Positions 53,904 through 62,904 of a stretch of 64,000 nt of DNA are shown here, piece after piece. The position numbers and the translations under genes were made by a program. A model generated the notes under the pieces. It was not told the origin of the DNA. It made no database searches and worked only from the letters and a program-made list of their open reading frames with translations. This DNA comes from Candidatus Melainabacteria bacterium (GTDB taxonomy: Bacteria; Cyanobacteriota; Vampirovibrionia; Obscuribacterales; Obscuribacteraceae): the NCBI GenBank assembly GCA_016699165.1, contig CP064963.1:4340001-4404000 (forward strand), in the 5' to 3' direction. Within the stretch, counting starts at the first letter, position 1. Each line of letters starts with the position of its first letter.

Positions 53904-55115
53904 CTATTTTTTGCTGGGATCAACTACATGCCCTAAAAATAAAATCTTGTTCGTTTTTTGATCGTGCAGTGCAAAAAGAAATGGACGATTCAGTTTCATT
54001 TCAAAATACTTAGAAGTAAAATCTAGCGTTTTGCTACTTGCTTCAACTGCGGTTGCTGCTGTTGCTTCAGTGCCTTCCTCATTTACATCGATAAAAGTTT
54101 TGTGCAACACCTCGCTCAAATATAATTCTGTATGTGTGCTTTTATCGATCATTTTGCTGAAATCAGCTTTTTGCGAATCGAATGCGTCGGACATTCCTAA
54201 TTGGCAAAGTGGTGACTTCAATTTCATACTATCTTCAATTTTGAATTTAGGCAGGGTGATTTTCCCTGGATTTTCATTAAAATTTGAAAGCCAGCTTTGC
54301 CAGGTATCTTCACTGAGATTACTTTCCAGTTCGCTTAAGCTGGACGATTCGTCAGGCAAAAAGAAAATCATCGAATATCGTCCATTTTTATAGTTAAGTC
54401 GAAGTGCCTGGAGCTTTGGATCTGAAAAGTATCTGAATTTCTTGCGTTCTGCCACCATCATCGGTACTTTGATCATTTGCTCATCAGCTGTGTGAAAAGA
54501 CTTTTCACCCGTTAAGCTCGCATCAAACTGCTCAGCCCAAGTGCTTTTGAAATAAACTGCATTTATTAGATAAAGACAAGCTGAAGGATCAATTTTTTCA
54601 ATCAGGCTTGTTATTTTGCCGCCGCTTTTGGCTTTGACCCAGCTGTTGATTTTTTGTGTACTTTCGCTCGAAGCAAAATCTAGGCTGGTTAAATCAGCCT
54701 GGAAATAGCTTTTCATCGATTCAGTGTAAGTCTTATCGAATTTTATTTCTTTCTCGCCAAATAAATTGTTGACTATTTTAAGACTGGTAGTTTCGTCTTC
54801 TTTATTAAAGCTGTTCAGGTCATTTAAAACATTTTGCCCGATTTTGTCAGCCGAATCGCTTAAACCAAGAGCTTTTTGCATTTCGTCATATGTGGTGCCG
54901 GAGGCGCCAAGAGCAGTCATTGTCATTGCCGTCTCAACGCTATATGGCGAAACCAAAAGATTTGAGGTGGCTTTGTTTTTGGCTAAATTTTTATACAAAT
55001 CAAACTGAAATGAGTCAGCTCTGCAAGCCAGATTACTCGATAGACTTAAACCTAGAGCAACTGATGCTGCAAAAGAGATGTTTAGTATGGAAGAGTTTTT
55101 GTTCAAAATTTTCAT
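53904..55115 (-). CDS. Serpin A (exported serine-protease inhibitor)
   Basis: 403 aa with a signal peptide (~1-33). Complete serpin fold: helix and shutter residues NLLVSPYSVETAMTMTALGA, VYFKSTWAEQF, the breach/hinge FIDVNEEGTEATAATAVEAS and the end LNRPFLFALHDQ...ILFLGHV. The hinge EEGTEATAATA has small residues throughout, as needed for loop insertion, so it should be inhibitory. Counting from the hinge Gly as P15 puts a Lys at P1 (SSK-TLD), hinting at trypsin-like or Lys/Arg-cutting targets. The 4-base overlap with serpin B (ATGA) marks a tandem pair. Confidence 0.94.
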   Translation of the reverse strand: MKILNKNSSILNISFAASVALGLSLSSNLACRADSFQFDLYKNLAKNKATSNLLVSPYSVETAMTMTALGASGTTYDEMQKALGLSDSADKIGQNVLNDLNSFNKEDETTSLKIVNNLFGEKEIKFDKTYTESMKSYFQADLTSLDFASSESTQKINSWVKAKSGGKITSLIEKIDPSACLYLINAVYFKSTWAEQFDASLTGEKSFHTADEQMIKVPMMVAERKKFRYFSDPKLQALRLNYKNGRYSMIFFLPDESSSLSELESNLSEDTWQSWLSNFNENPGKITLPKFKIEDSMKLKSPLCQLGMSDAFDSQKADFSKMIDKSTHTELYLSEVLHKTFIDVNEEGTEATAATAVEASSKTLDFTSKYFEMKLNRPFLFALHDQKTNKILFLGHVVDPSKK

Positions 55116-56296
55116 GGCTTGTTAATATGTCCCATAAAGAGTAATTTTTTAGTTTGCATGTCTTGCAGTGCTACGAAAAAAGGGCGATCGCAGGTCATTT
55201 CAAATGCCGGTTGGGGATCCATTCGGGCTGTCGTCATGCACATTTCCACTGCCGTGACGGCTGCAGCTTCTGTACCGACTTCATTTACATCCATGTAGGT
55301 TTTGTGGATTACGTCGTTGATAAAAACGCGTTCTTTTTCATTGGTCATCAATGAGAAGTCAGCTTTGTTTTTGTCGAAAGCCTCTTCCATTCCGAGTTTG
55401 GAAAGATTTTCTTTGAGCTTCATGTTGTCTTCGATTTTGAAGCGAGGCAATTTTAAAGTGCCAGTGCGACCGGCTAAAAGTTCGGTGTGTTTGTTGAAGC
55501 TAGCTAAATCCAACTTCTTTTCAAATTCACCTAGAGTTTTGCCTTTTTGAGGCAAGAAAACGAAGAGCCCAAGCCGATTGTCTTTGTAAGGTAAATGAAT
55601 GACTTGAAATTCAGGTGTCTCACTATAAGAAAAAGAGTTGCGACTTAAAGACATCATCATCACATCGAGGTCTTTTCCTTCATGCGGATGGAATTTCGCT
55701 TTTTTAGTATCTTCTTCTTTAAACTGATTTTGCCAGGCGCCTTTAAAATAGATAGCATTGATCAAATATAAGATGGCATCGCCGCTTACTTGATCCAGTA
55801 TTTTGCTGATTTTGTCATGCGTTTTTTCTTTTACCCAGCCATTGATTTTATCCACCGCATCTGGTGCGCTAAAGTCCATCGAATTGGTACTGGCATAAAA
55901 GTATTTTTCATTTTCACTCAGAAACTCTTTGGAGAAATCGATATTCTTATTGGCAAACAATGCATTGGCAATTTCTAGAGTTGAGCCATTGTCTAGTTTT
56001 TGTAGACTATCTATATCGGCTTTGGCAGCCGCTTTCACTTCGCTATCTTTTTTTGCACTTAAGCCAAGCACTTTTGCCATTGCTTCTTTGGTCGCATCTT
56101 TGGAGCCCGTGTAAGTCATAGTCAGAGCGCTAGAAACGCTATAAGGCGAGTATAAGAAGTTTTCGTTGGACTTCAAAGCCGCAAGCGACTTGTATAAATC
56201 AAAGTCAAATTGATCGGCTGCAAGCACCGCAAGCGGACTTTGAGAGGCTAGAAAAGAGGCGAGTAAAACTAGAATCGATTTTTTAGGTGACATCAC
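55112..56296 (-). CDS. Serpin B (exported serine-protease inhibitor)
   Basis: 394 aa with a signal peptide (~1-26). Motifs: NFLYSPYSVSSALTMTYTGS, IYFKGAWQNQF, hinge YMDVNEVGTEAAAVTAVEMC and end CDRPFFVALQDM...LLFMGHI. The hinge (EVGTEAAAVTA) is inhibitory-like. The P1 count gives Thr-Thr, with Ala-Arg two to three residues on, so its specificity differs from serpin A. The reactive loop contains one Cys. The first residues overlap the FAD gene stop (ATGA). Confidence 0.94.
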   Translation of the reverse strand: MMSPKKSILVLLASFLASQSPLAVLAADQFDFDLYKSLAALKSNENFLYSPYSVSSALTMTYTGSKDATKEAMAKVLGLSAKKDSEVKAAAKADIDSLQKLDNGSTLEIANALFANKNIDFSKEFLSENEKYFYASTNSMDFSAPDAVDKINGWVKEKTHDKISKILDQVSGDAILYLINAIYFKGAWQNQFKEEDTKKAKFHPHEGKDLDVMMMSLSRNSFSYSETPEFQVIHLPYKDNRLGLFVFLPQKGKTLGEFEKKLDLASFNKHTELLAGRTGTLKLPRFKIEDNMKLKENLSKLGMEEAFDKNKADFSLMTNEKERVFINDVIHKTYMDVNEVGTEAAAVTAVEMCMTTARMDPQPAFEMTCDRPFFVALQDMQTKKLLFMGHINKP

Positions 56297-57528
56297 TTAT
56301 TGACTCCAACTGTTTTTCTGGTATCTGGACTGTGGATATGTTCGGGTCTAAATCCCAAGCCTATTAGATTGGCTGGCAGTGCACGCAATGGCGGTAGAGA
56401 ATTAAACACCTGGGCAAACCACGGTGCTTTCATCTGAGTACTTTCAAGTGTGGGCTTGATGACATTGTTTTGAATAAGTACCTGAGCGCGCTGTGTCATT
56501 CGAGTTGGATAACTTCGTCTTTCTTGAACTTGTCTCAAGTGAGACTCGTCACAAGTTCCTTTGAGCAATGGCAGGTAGAGATAGTTGGCTACTGCTACTG
56601 CGTCTTGCACTGCAAGATTGATACCCACTCCGGCCACTGGTGACATGGCATGGGCACTGTCTCCTATGCATAATAAGCCGTCTTTGTACCATTTTGTAAG
56701 TCTGTCAACTTTGACAGTGAGTAATTTTATATCGTCGAAACTGGTGATATCATTTACGGTATCAGTGGTAAACGGTGCCATCGCTATTATGCGCTCTTTA
56801 ATCGATTGAAGACCTTGTGCTTTGTATTCTTCGAGCTTGCCTTTAGGTATGACAAAACCGCATTGCCAGTATTCGTTTCGATTAATCATAATTAGAATAA
56901 TTCCAGCATCGAATCTTCCAATTGTTTCTTCAGGATCTGATGGTTTGCGAGATATCCGCATCCAGAGTACATCCATCGGTGCTCCGACTTCTTCCACTTC
57001 CAGGTTGGCGCTTTTTCTAACGATTGAATTTCTTCCATCGGCGCCAATTACAAGATTGGATTTGATCAAGAGTTCTCCTTGATCGTCGAGCGTTTTAACA
57101 CCAACTATTTTGCCGTTTTCTTCGATTAGGTCTAGCGCTTCTGTGTTCATGCGCAAACTGAATTTTGGATATTTGCGTCCTTGCTCACTTATGTAATTGA
57201 GAAAATCCCATTGCGGCATAAACGCTATGTACTTACACTTAGTGTTTAAATAGGAAAAGTCCGCCATCATAAATTTCTCATCGCCAATCTGTCCGCTTAA
57301 GTACGAAACTTTTTGATGGGGTAATTTAAGGAAGCCTTCCAGTATGCCAAGCTCGTGCATTAACTGCAAGGTGGAGGGATGAACTGTGTCTCCGCGAAAA
57401 TCTCTAAAAAAATCGCCGTGTTTTTCTATAACTGTAACTTCAACACCGGCTCGTGCAAGCAGATATCCAGCCATTAATCCGGCTGGTCCGCCACCCACTA
57501 CACATACATTGGTTTTGATTTCTGCCAT
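56293..57528 (-). CDS. FAD-dependent monooxygenase (UbiH/PobA-like)
   Basis: 411 aa. FAD-binding motifs of the group A hydroxylases: VVGGGPAGLMAGYLLARAG at the start, the second GxGxxG-type element VIGADGRNSIVR and the third GDSAHAMSPVAGVGINLAVQD. The fold hydroxylates aromatic or quinone-like substrates with NAD(P)H and O2. Substrate unknown. ATG 15 bases after the lipoprotein stop, ATGA overlap with serpin B at its end, so its transcript is shared with secreted protease inhibitors, an odd pairing. Confidence 0.92.
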   Translation of the reverse strand: MAEIKTNVCVVGGGPAGLMAGYLLARAGVEVTVIEKHGDFFRDFRGDTVHPSTLQLMHELGILEGFLKLPHQKVSYLSGQIGDEKFMMADFSYLNTKCKYIAFMPQWDFLNYISEQGRKYPKFSLRMNTEALDLIEENGKIVGVKTLDDQGELLIKSNLVIGADGRNSIVRKSANLEVEEVGAPMDVLWMRISRKPSDPEETIGRFDAGIILIMINRNEYWQCGFVIPKGKLEEYKAQGLQSIKERIIAMAPFTTDTVNDITSFDDIKLLTVKVDRLTKWYKDGLLCIGDSAHAMSPVAGVGINLAVQDAVAVANYLYLPLLKGTCDESHLRQVQERRSYPTRMTQRAQVLIQNNVIKPTLESTQMKAPWFAQVFNSLPPLRALPANLIGLGFRPEHIHSPDTRKTVGVNK

Positions 57529-57543
57529 AGCTTTTTATATTCT

Positions 57544-58332
57544 CTACTTTTGTTTGAACTCGGGGTGTTGCTTATAAACATCATTTACAAAAGACTGCAC
57601 TCTGTCTTCGGCGTCGCGACTCGTGCTGTTTTCGATTGCCGGCATTGAACGATCAAGTTCTTGATGAAAAGCTTTTTTGTCTTTTAGTAATACATCAATG
57701 GCTAATATTTGAATGGTAGTCTCGGCTTTGATCATAGGCCTGCGTTCGAGCTTTTCGCGAGCAGCTTTTAAATCGGGAAATTTATCCAACCATTTGAGCA
57801 TGAAATCTTTGATGAAATCACTTACTTCTTTATTTACTTGCGCTTTTGTATCTGCACTTAAATTCCAACCACCCTCAGTTTTGTAGTGCTCAGGAAAATT
57901 AGGTCCGGCGTTCATAGACGAGTCCCAGATTGTTAAGTCTGGCGTCGAGAACAATTTTTTTGCCTGGAATGGTGCCACCATATCTGCTACCGCTGGAAAA
58001 ATACGACCGAAGTGAAAATAGAAGTCGCCGCGATTATTTGCCTGAACTGAAATTTCGTCTCTGTAATCTTTTCTACTTCGAGTAAAGGCATTTTTAGTTT
58101 GATCGAACTTAAATCCTGCTTTTTCTAATTGGTCGGTCACCATTTCCACAATTTCTTTTTTTGTTTTTTCTTTTACTGACAGTTCTTCAGCCGTGTGAAT
58201 AGTCGAAGAACTGTCACTTTCGTTTTTGGAGATTTGGTTAGAACCAGAACAGGAGCTTAAAATGACGCTTGAAACGAGCGGCAAAAGCAGACTTAAATAA
58301 ATTGATTTTGCCGCCTGTTTCTTTGCAATCAT
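57544..58332 (-). CDS. Lipoprotein of unknown function
   Basis: 262 aa. Signal with lipobox: LPLVSSVILSSC gives Cys28 as the lipidated residue, followed by a Ser/Asn linker. The mature part is helical and charged (KEKTKKEIVEMVTDQLEKAG, LKAAREKLERRPMIK). No family recognised. It overlaps the upstream DUF2167 gene by four bases and precedes the FAD gene by 15. Confidence 0.78.
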   Translation of the reverse strand: MIAKKQAAKSIYLSLLLPLVSSVILSSCSGSNQISKNESDSSSTIHTAEELSVKEKTKKEIVEMVTDQLEKAGFKFDQTKNAFTRSRKDYRDEISVQANNRGDFYFHFGRIFPAVADMVAPFQAKKLFSTPDLTIWDSSMNAGPNFPEHYKTEGGWNLSADTKAQVNKEVSDFIKDFMLKWLDKFPDLKAAREKLERRPMIKAETTIQILAIDVLLKDKKAFHQELDRSMPAIENSTSRDAEDRVQSFVNDVYKQHPEFKQK

Positions 58333-59231
58333 TTATTTCCGCCGTCTTTTTTACCAAAGAATTTGGCAAACAAAGCACCAAGTCCAACCACCGCTATAAT
58401 TAGAAATTTTTTGCCGGCAATAAAGAGGGCGATCGCCCACTTCCAGAGTCCGCCAAGTAAGCCCATTTTAGCTGCAGCTGCCATTGCGCCACCACCTAGA
58501 ATTAGACCAGTCAGACCATAGCCTGACGCCTTGTCTTTGCCTGCTACATATTCGCCATATGTATTGCCTTTGGTGAATTCGGTTTTGTTTAAAATCGCCA
58601 TTACTTTGGCTTTATTTTCAGGAAAATTTTCTTGACTGGTAACCAGATTCATAGACAACACGCCTTTTCTACCAAGTATGCGGGTGTTGTAATTTATGTC
58701 TGTTACTGGAGCGGTAGGCGAATCCTCGCCTTTCACCTCAATTGCCCACACCACCTGGTGCTTGTCTTTCTGGTACTGAGGTTTTTCCGCCCAGCTGCCT
58801 ACAAATATGGGAGGAAGCCCCAATTCTTTGCGTCTGGGGTTATTTTCTTTCGTTCCTTCCTGATAAGTCTTTAAAATCTCGTCTGGCTTCAGGTCATTAG
58901 CATCTTTGTCGTGAACATAGCCTGAATCTTCAAAGGTACTTATAATGCAAAAAGAAGAAGCGTCGTCTTTTTGATTTTCTGGAAAGATGATTCCAAGTGC
59001 ACCTTCGGATGACCCGCCATCTGATTCCAGAAATTTTTTGGCTAGTTCTTTATCTGCAAATGAAAAACCTTTAGGCACATCTATTGATGCAAGATTATCG
59101 CCAAGAATTACATGGGCCGGACCAGGAGTTATACCTTTCTCTTTCGGGGCGTCAGCAAATGCTGTTCCTGAAGAAATAAGTGTCAAAAACGTGAAACAGG
59201 ATACCGCAGTCAGACGAAAGAGCGAAGTCAT
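58329..59231 (-). CDS. DUF2167 family membrane protein
   Basis: 300 aa. Signal peptide (~1-26), a soluble domain with the DUF2167 pattern (TPGPAHVILGDNLASIDVPK, EGALGIIFPENQKDDASSFC, VHDKDANDLKPDEIL, VWAIEV, NYNTRILGRKGVLSMNLV) and two C-terminal membrane helices (LTGLILGGGAMAAAAKMG; FLIIAVVGLGALFAKFF). Function unknown. First gene of the seven-gene operon ending at 52565. Confidence 0.88.
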   Translation of the reverse strand: MTSLFRLTAVSCFTFLTLISSGTAFADAPKEKGITPGPAHVILGDNLASIDVPKGFSFADKELAKKFLESDGGSSEGALGIIFPENQKDDASSFCIISTFEDSGYVHDKDANDLKPDEILKTYQEGTKENNPRRKELGLPPIFVGSWAEKPQYQKDKHQVVWAIEVKGEDSPTAPVTDINYNTRILGRKGVLSMNLVTSQENFPENKAKVMAILNKTEFTKGNTYGEYVAGKDKASGYGLTGLILGGGAMAAAAKMGLLGGLWKWAIALFIAGKKFLIIAVVGLGALFAKFFGKKDGGNK

Positions 59232-59305
59232 CTCGAGCTCCTTTTATTGGGAAGCTCTAATAATAACCTATTATTCTATCGGGCGGTTGTCAGGCGATTT
59301 TCGCT

Positions 59306-59518
59306 TTAACCTTTACTTCCGACCAGAATGATGTTTGTGCCGACCTGGTATGGCAAGCCGGTTTTGGGATTCTTGATTTTGCCGTTTGCGTAGAAACCTA
59401 CCGAACCGGTTTTGAATTCGCGACCTTCTGCAGTCAAGGTCCCCCAGACTTGTCCATCTGGTGTTTTCAATTCCAGAATAAGGCTTTTAGGCGCTTCACT
59501 ATCAACTACTTTAGACAC
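59306..59518 (-). CDS. Small beta-rich hypothetical protein
   Basis: 70 aa, GTG start. No signal or membrane segment. The sequence (LILELKTPDGQVWGTLTAEG, FKTGSVGFYANGKI, PYQVGTNIILVGSKG) reads as several beta strands. The composition and clear amphipathic pattern support a real gene, but I cannot place it in a family. It lies alone between the DUF2167 operon and the aldo/keto reductase. Confidence 0.6.
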   Translation of the reverse strand: MSKVVDSEAPKSLILELKTPDGQVWGTLTAEGREFKTGSVGFYANGKIKNPKTGLPYQVGTNIILVGSKG

Positions 59519-59693
59519 GCGGATACCCTCACTTTTGTGTTCTTATACAGAGAGTCTAAAAGTGTAGTCTCCCAGACATGATCTGTCAAAAGTGAAAAGT
59601 CAAAATTAAAATTGGCGAAATTGTCAGAAACGACGAATTTACTAGCGATATTGTCGATAATATTCAAATTGTTCGAAAAGCAGGAGTCAATTA

Positions 59694-60719
59694 ATGGAAT
59701 TCAGACAACTTGGAAATAGCGGACTGAAAGTGCCGGCGCTTAGTTTTGGTGTCGCCACATTTGGTGGCAAGGGCGAATTATTTAAAGCCTGGGGAAGTAC
59801 TGACGTTAAGGAAGCAAGTCGTCTCATTGATGTTTGTATGGATGCTGGAGTCAATTTTTTTGACACTGCTGACATTTATTCAACCGGTGCGTCTGAGGAA
59901 ATTCTTGGCAAAGCCATTGGAAAGAAACGAGACGAAATGCTTATTTCGACCAAGGCTACCTTTGCAATGTCAGACAAACCAAATGATGTAGGTTCGTCGC
60001 GCCATCACTTGATCAAAGCTTGCGAAAACAGTTTGCGCAGGCTTGGTACAGACTATATCGATGTTTATTACATGCACGGTTTTGATGCACTTACTCCTGT
60101 GGAAGAAGTGTTGTCCGCTCTTGAAAATTTGGTGCAAAGTGGAAAAGTTCGCTACATAGGATGCTCCAACTTTTCTGGTTGGCATTTGATGAAATCGCTA
60201 AGTGTGAGCGACAGATTTGGATGGTCTCGCTATGTGGCTAATCAAGCTTATTACTCTTTGATTGGCAGAGAATTCGAATGGGAATTGATGCCGCTTGCCC
60301 TCGATCAAAAAATTGGCACTGTTGTTTGGAGCCCGCTTGGTTGGGGAAGACTGACTGGAAAAATCGGTCGTGGCAAGCCTATTCCACAGGTGAGTCGCTT
60401 GCATGCAACAGCCGAGTACGGCCCTCCTGTTGACGATGAATATTTATACGCAGTTGTAGATGCACTAGAGGCGGTGGCAACCGAAACTGGAAAGTCCGTG
60501 GCGCAAGTTGCTTTGAACTGGCTACTGCAAAGACCAACGGTGTCCAGTGTCATTATTGGCGCGCGTAATGAAGAACAACTGAAACAAAATCTTGAATCTT
60601 TTGGTTGGAATTTAACTATGCAACAAGTGGCGAAATTAGACGCTGCAAGCAATCAGACACCGATTTATCCATACTGGCATCAAAGACATTTTTCCGAGAG
60701 AAATCCAATTCCGGTCTAA
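59694..60719 (+). CDS. Aldo/keto reductase (second copy, YajO-like)
   Basis: 341 aa. The barrel has Asp and Tyr in FFDTADIYSTG, Lys in LISTKATF, His in VYYMHGFD, and the NADPH region WSPLGWGRLTGKI followed by SVIIGARNEEQL. The catalytic set is complete. AGGAG upstream of the ATG. It is a stand-alone gene and is only moderately similar to the enzyme at 1972, so it is not a recent duplicate. Substrate unknown. Confidence 0.95.
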   Translation: MEFRQLGNSGLKVPALSFGVATFGGKGELFKAWGSTDVKEASRLIDVCMDAGVNFFDTADIYSTGASEEILGKAIGKKRDEMLISTKATFAMSDKPNDVGSSRHHLIKACENSLRRLGTDYIDVYYMHGFDALTPVEEVLSALENLVQSGKVRYIGCSNFSGWHLMKSLSVSDRFGWSRYVANQAYYSLIGREFEWELMPLALDQKIGTVVWSPLGWGRLTGKIGRGKPIPQVSRLHATAEYGPPVDDEYLYAVVDALEAVATETGKSVAQVALNWLLQRPTVSSVIIGARNEEQLKQNLESFGWNLTMQQVAKLDAASNQTPIYPYWHQRHFSERNPIPV

Positions 60720-60732
60720 TTAATTAATTAAT
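60717..60732. repeat. TAAT tetramer repeat between convergent stops
   Basis: Four copies of TAAT supply both the TAA of the aldo/keto reductase and the TAA (complement) of the TPR gene. Stops read in several frames, so it acts as a stop buffer. Confidence 0.6.
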
Positions 60733-62419
60733 TGCTCGACAAAAGTTTCATACGCAAGTCGGTGTATTTTTCATTCTCCGGCTCAAGCGACATTGCTTCT
60801 GCCGCTGCACGTAGTGCTTCTTTTTTGTTCTGGTAAAGCTCTAAGTAAAGCGCTAATTGATACCAGGCTGCTGCATTTTTCTGGTCTAACTTAACAGATT
60901 TGGCTTGGCTCTCAAGTGTTTGAATAGATTTGCCTTCTTGCTTGCTTTGCCACAGAGCTAAGCCGCTCCAACCCGATGGTTCGTTAGGATTTTCGCTCAG
61001 TGCTTTTTGATAAAGTTCTTCCATCTTTTTTGCATCTGCATGTTCATCAGTTTTTGAAATTACATCAAGACAATTGAAGTCGGCGCTGTGCAATTTCAGT
61101 CCGTCGTTTGCCAATTTCAGAGCGTCTGCATTCTTGCCTGCTTTGAGATAGACAAGAGCAGCCTTTGAGTATGAGCCGACCCACTTAGGTGCGATTTTTG
61201 TTAGATCGCTTGCCTCTTGCGTGGCGTCTTCTTTTTGCAATTCCTTTGCCTTTATATACTCTGTTAGAGCAAGCACATTCATTGGCTCAGCTTTGGTTGC
61301 ACGTTTAAAACATTCGAGTGAATTTGCCAGGTCGCCTTTGTTGCGATAAAAAATGCCAGCATAATAATCACGCTCAAAATTAGTGTTACCGGCACTGTGT
61401 GCATTAGACGTGGCTTGGCGCATGGAATCATCAGCTTCTGGCTGTTTTAATTGTAATTGAATTAACGCGAGCAAAGCCTTGTTTTGAGCAACTGTAGAAT
61501 CTTTGGTATCAAGTTTGGTGACAACTTCAAGCGCCTTAACTTCTTGATTGTTCAGACGCAGAGCGTTGGCGTAATCTCGTTGGAACCGGCCATCTTTAGG
61601 ACTGTTGTAAATTGCATCTTCAAAACTAGATAATGCCTCTTTATCTTGTCCTTTGAGAATTTGAATTAGACCCCGTGCATCAGCAGCTTTGGCTAATTCA
61701 GGATAGATTTTGTTGGCTTCTTCATAATTGATTATGGCCTTGTCAAATTCTCCTTCTTTTCGTTCAGACTCAGCTTTTTGATAGACCGACTCAGCTCTCA
61801 ACCAATCGAAGTAATTGCCCTTGCCAGGAAAGTCTTTAAAAGCAAAAAAGGAAAAGGCTGCCATCACAAAAAAAGTCAGTACGCAAGCACCGATACCAAT
61901 AATGGTGCCTTTGTTTTTTGATTTTGAATTTTCACTTTCATTTTCATTTTCTTCTAAATCATGTTGGTCATTTTTTTGAATTTCTGCATTTGGCTTAAAC
62001 GGCATGGTTACGACGGTCTTATCTAATTCAGTCGGAATTTTTTGAACCAAAGGAGGAGCCGCTTGCGTGGTTATGACCGTTGTTTCCTGATCAAGAATTA
62101 GTGGTGTTGTAGCAAGTGTCTTTTCCATTTCGGATAAGTCTAAATCGTTTAAGTCCGAAACTTGCGAATCACCTGGTTGAAATGCAGGAGTGGTGATCAG
62201 AGTTTTTTCCTGCTCTGTCATTTCATCGTCTTCTGGTAGACGAAGTGCCTTTAATTCTTTGATCTCGGACAAAATCTTTTTCGCGTCTTTGTGTTTGTTC
62301 TTTTGAATTAGCTCGGCACATTTCTTCGACAGCTTTTCTATCTTTCTATCGATTGAAATATTGACGCTGCCTTGCGAGGTAGAGTCCAGCCTGAATTTGT
62401 CTGGATTAAATGGACTCAT
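60728..62419 (-). CDS. TPR protein with cytoplasmic Thr-rich repeats and membrane anchor
   Basis: 563 aa. Residues 1-160 are charged and cytoplasmic and contain four short boxes of the type EKTLITTP, EKTLATTP, TTVITTQA and DKTVVTMP, each centred on a Thr pair. A membrane helix (IIGIGACVLTFFVMAAFSFFAF) lies at ~170-192. TPR repeats follow up to the end (YQKAESERKEGEFDKAIINY; AADARGLIQILKGQDKEALS). The Thr boxes look like phosphorylation or FHA-binding sites, an inference only. It overlaps the next gene by four bases. Confidence 0.84.
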   Translation of the reverse strand: MSPFNPDKFRLDSTSQGSVNISIDRKIEKLSKKCAELIQKNKHKDAKKILSEIKELKALRLPEDDEMTEQEKTLITTPAFQPGDSQVSDLNDLDLSEMEKTLATTPLILDQETTVITTQAAPPLVQKIPTELDKTVVTMPFKPNAEIQKNDQHDLEENENESENSKSKNKGTIIGIGACVLTFFVMAAFSFFAFKDFPGKGNYFDWLRAESVYQKAESERKEGEFDKAIINYEEANKIYPELAKAADARGLIQILKGQDKEALSSFEDAIYNSPKDGRFQRDYANALRLNNQEVKALEVVTKLDTKDSTVAQNKALLALIQLQLKQPEADDSMRQATSNAHSAGNTNFERDYYAGIFYRNKGDLANSLECFKRATKAEPMNVLALTEYIKAKELQKEDATQEASDLTKIAPKWVGSYSKAALVYLKAGKNADALKLANDGLKLHSADFNCLDVISKTDEHADAKKMEELYQKALSENPNEPSGWSGLALWQSKQEGKSIQTLESQAKSVKLDQKNAAAWYQLALYLELYQNKKEALRAAAEAMSLEPENEKYTDLRMKLLSSN

Positions 62420-62880
62420 CTGCTGGACATTCCTTTCACTACGTCCTGTCCTAGTAGTTCTTCTAAAGTAATTCTTTTGGCTTTGTCTGAATCTTGTGAT
62501 GTATTTCTTTCGGGGATTGGCGTTGCTACCACTTGCTTAGGCTCTTCCAGCTTTTGCTTGGGAGTTTCTACTGCCTTTTCTATTTTGGGCTCAGGCTTTT
62601 TAGTGTTGCTTTCTTGCGTGAGCGGTAAATCGGCAAGTGGCGCTTCTTCTTGAGCCTTCTTTGCCAATGGTTTTGAAACGTAAACCGATATCGGTTTAGA
62701 TTTTGGTTTGCGCACTTTTTTCTTTGGTTTGACAACCTTGACTTCCGCTTCCTGCGGGGCATACATGTCCGCGTAGGAGTAAGCGCGTCTAGCTTGGGCC
62801 AATGGCATACTTGCCCAAAGGCTTGCAAAGGCAGTAAGCAAGAGAAGCGAGCTTAAAAAAGACCTTGTCGGTTTGTTCAT
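62416..62880 (-). CDS. Exported Lys/Pro-rich hypothetical protein
   Basis: 154 aa from the ATG at 62880; the frame opens at a TTG at 62898. Signal peptide ~1-30 (LLLLTAFASLWASMPLAQA). The mature part is rich in Lys, Pro and Glu (VKVVKPKKKVRKPKSKP) and probably extended. Its last four bases overlap the TPR gene start. Unknown function; the pair may span the envelope together. Confidence 0.65.
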   Translation of the reverse strand: MNKPTRSFLSSLLLLTAFASLWASMPLAQARRAYSYADMYAPQEAEVKVVKPKKKVRKPKSKPISVYVSKPLAKKAQEEAPLADLPLTQESNTKKPEPKIEKAVETPKQKLEEPKQVVATPIPERNTSQDSDKAKRITLEELLGQDVVKGMSSR

Positions 62881-62904
62881 GCAAATATTGTACTGCAATT
62901 AGGC

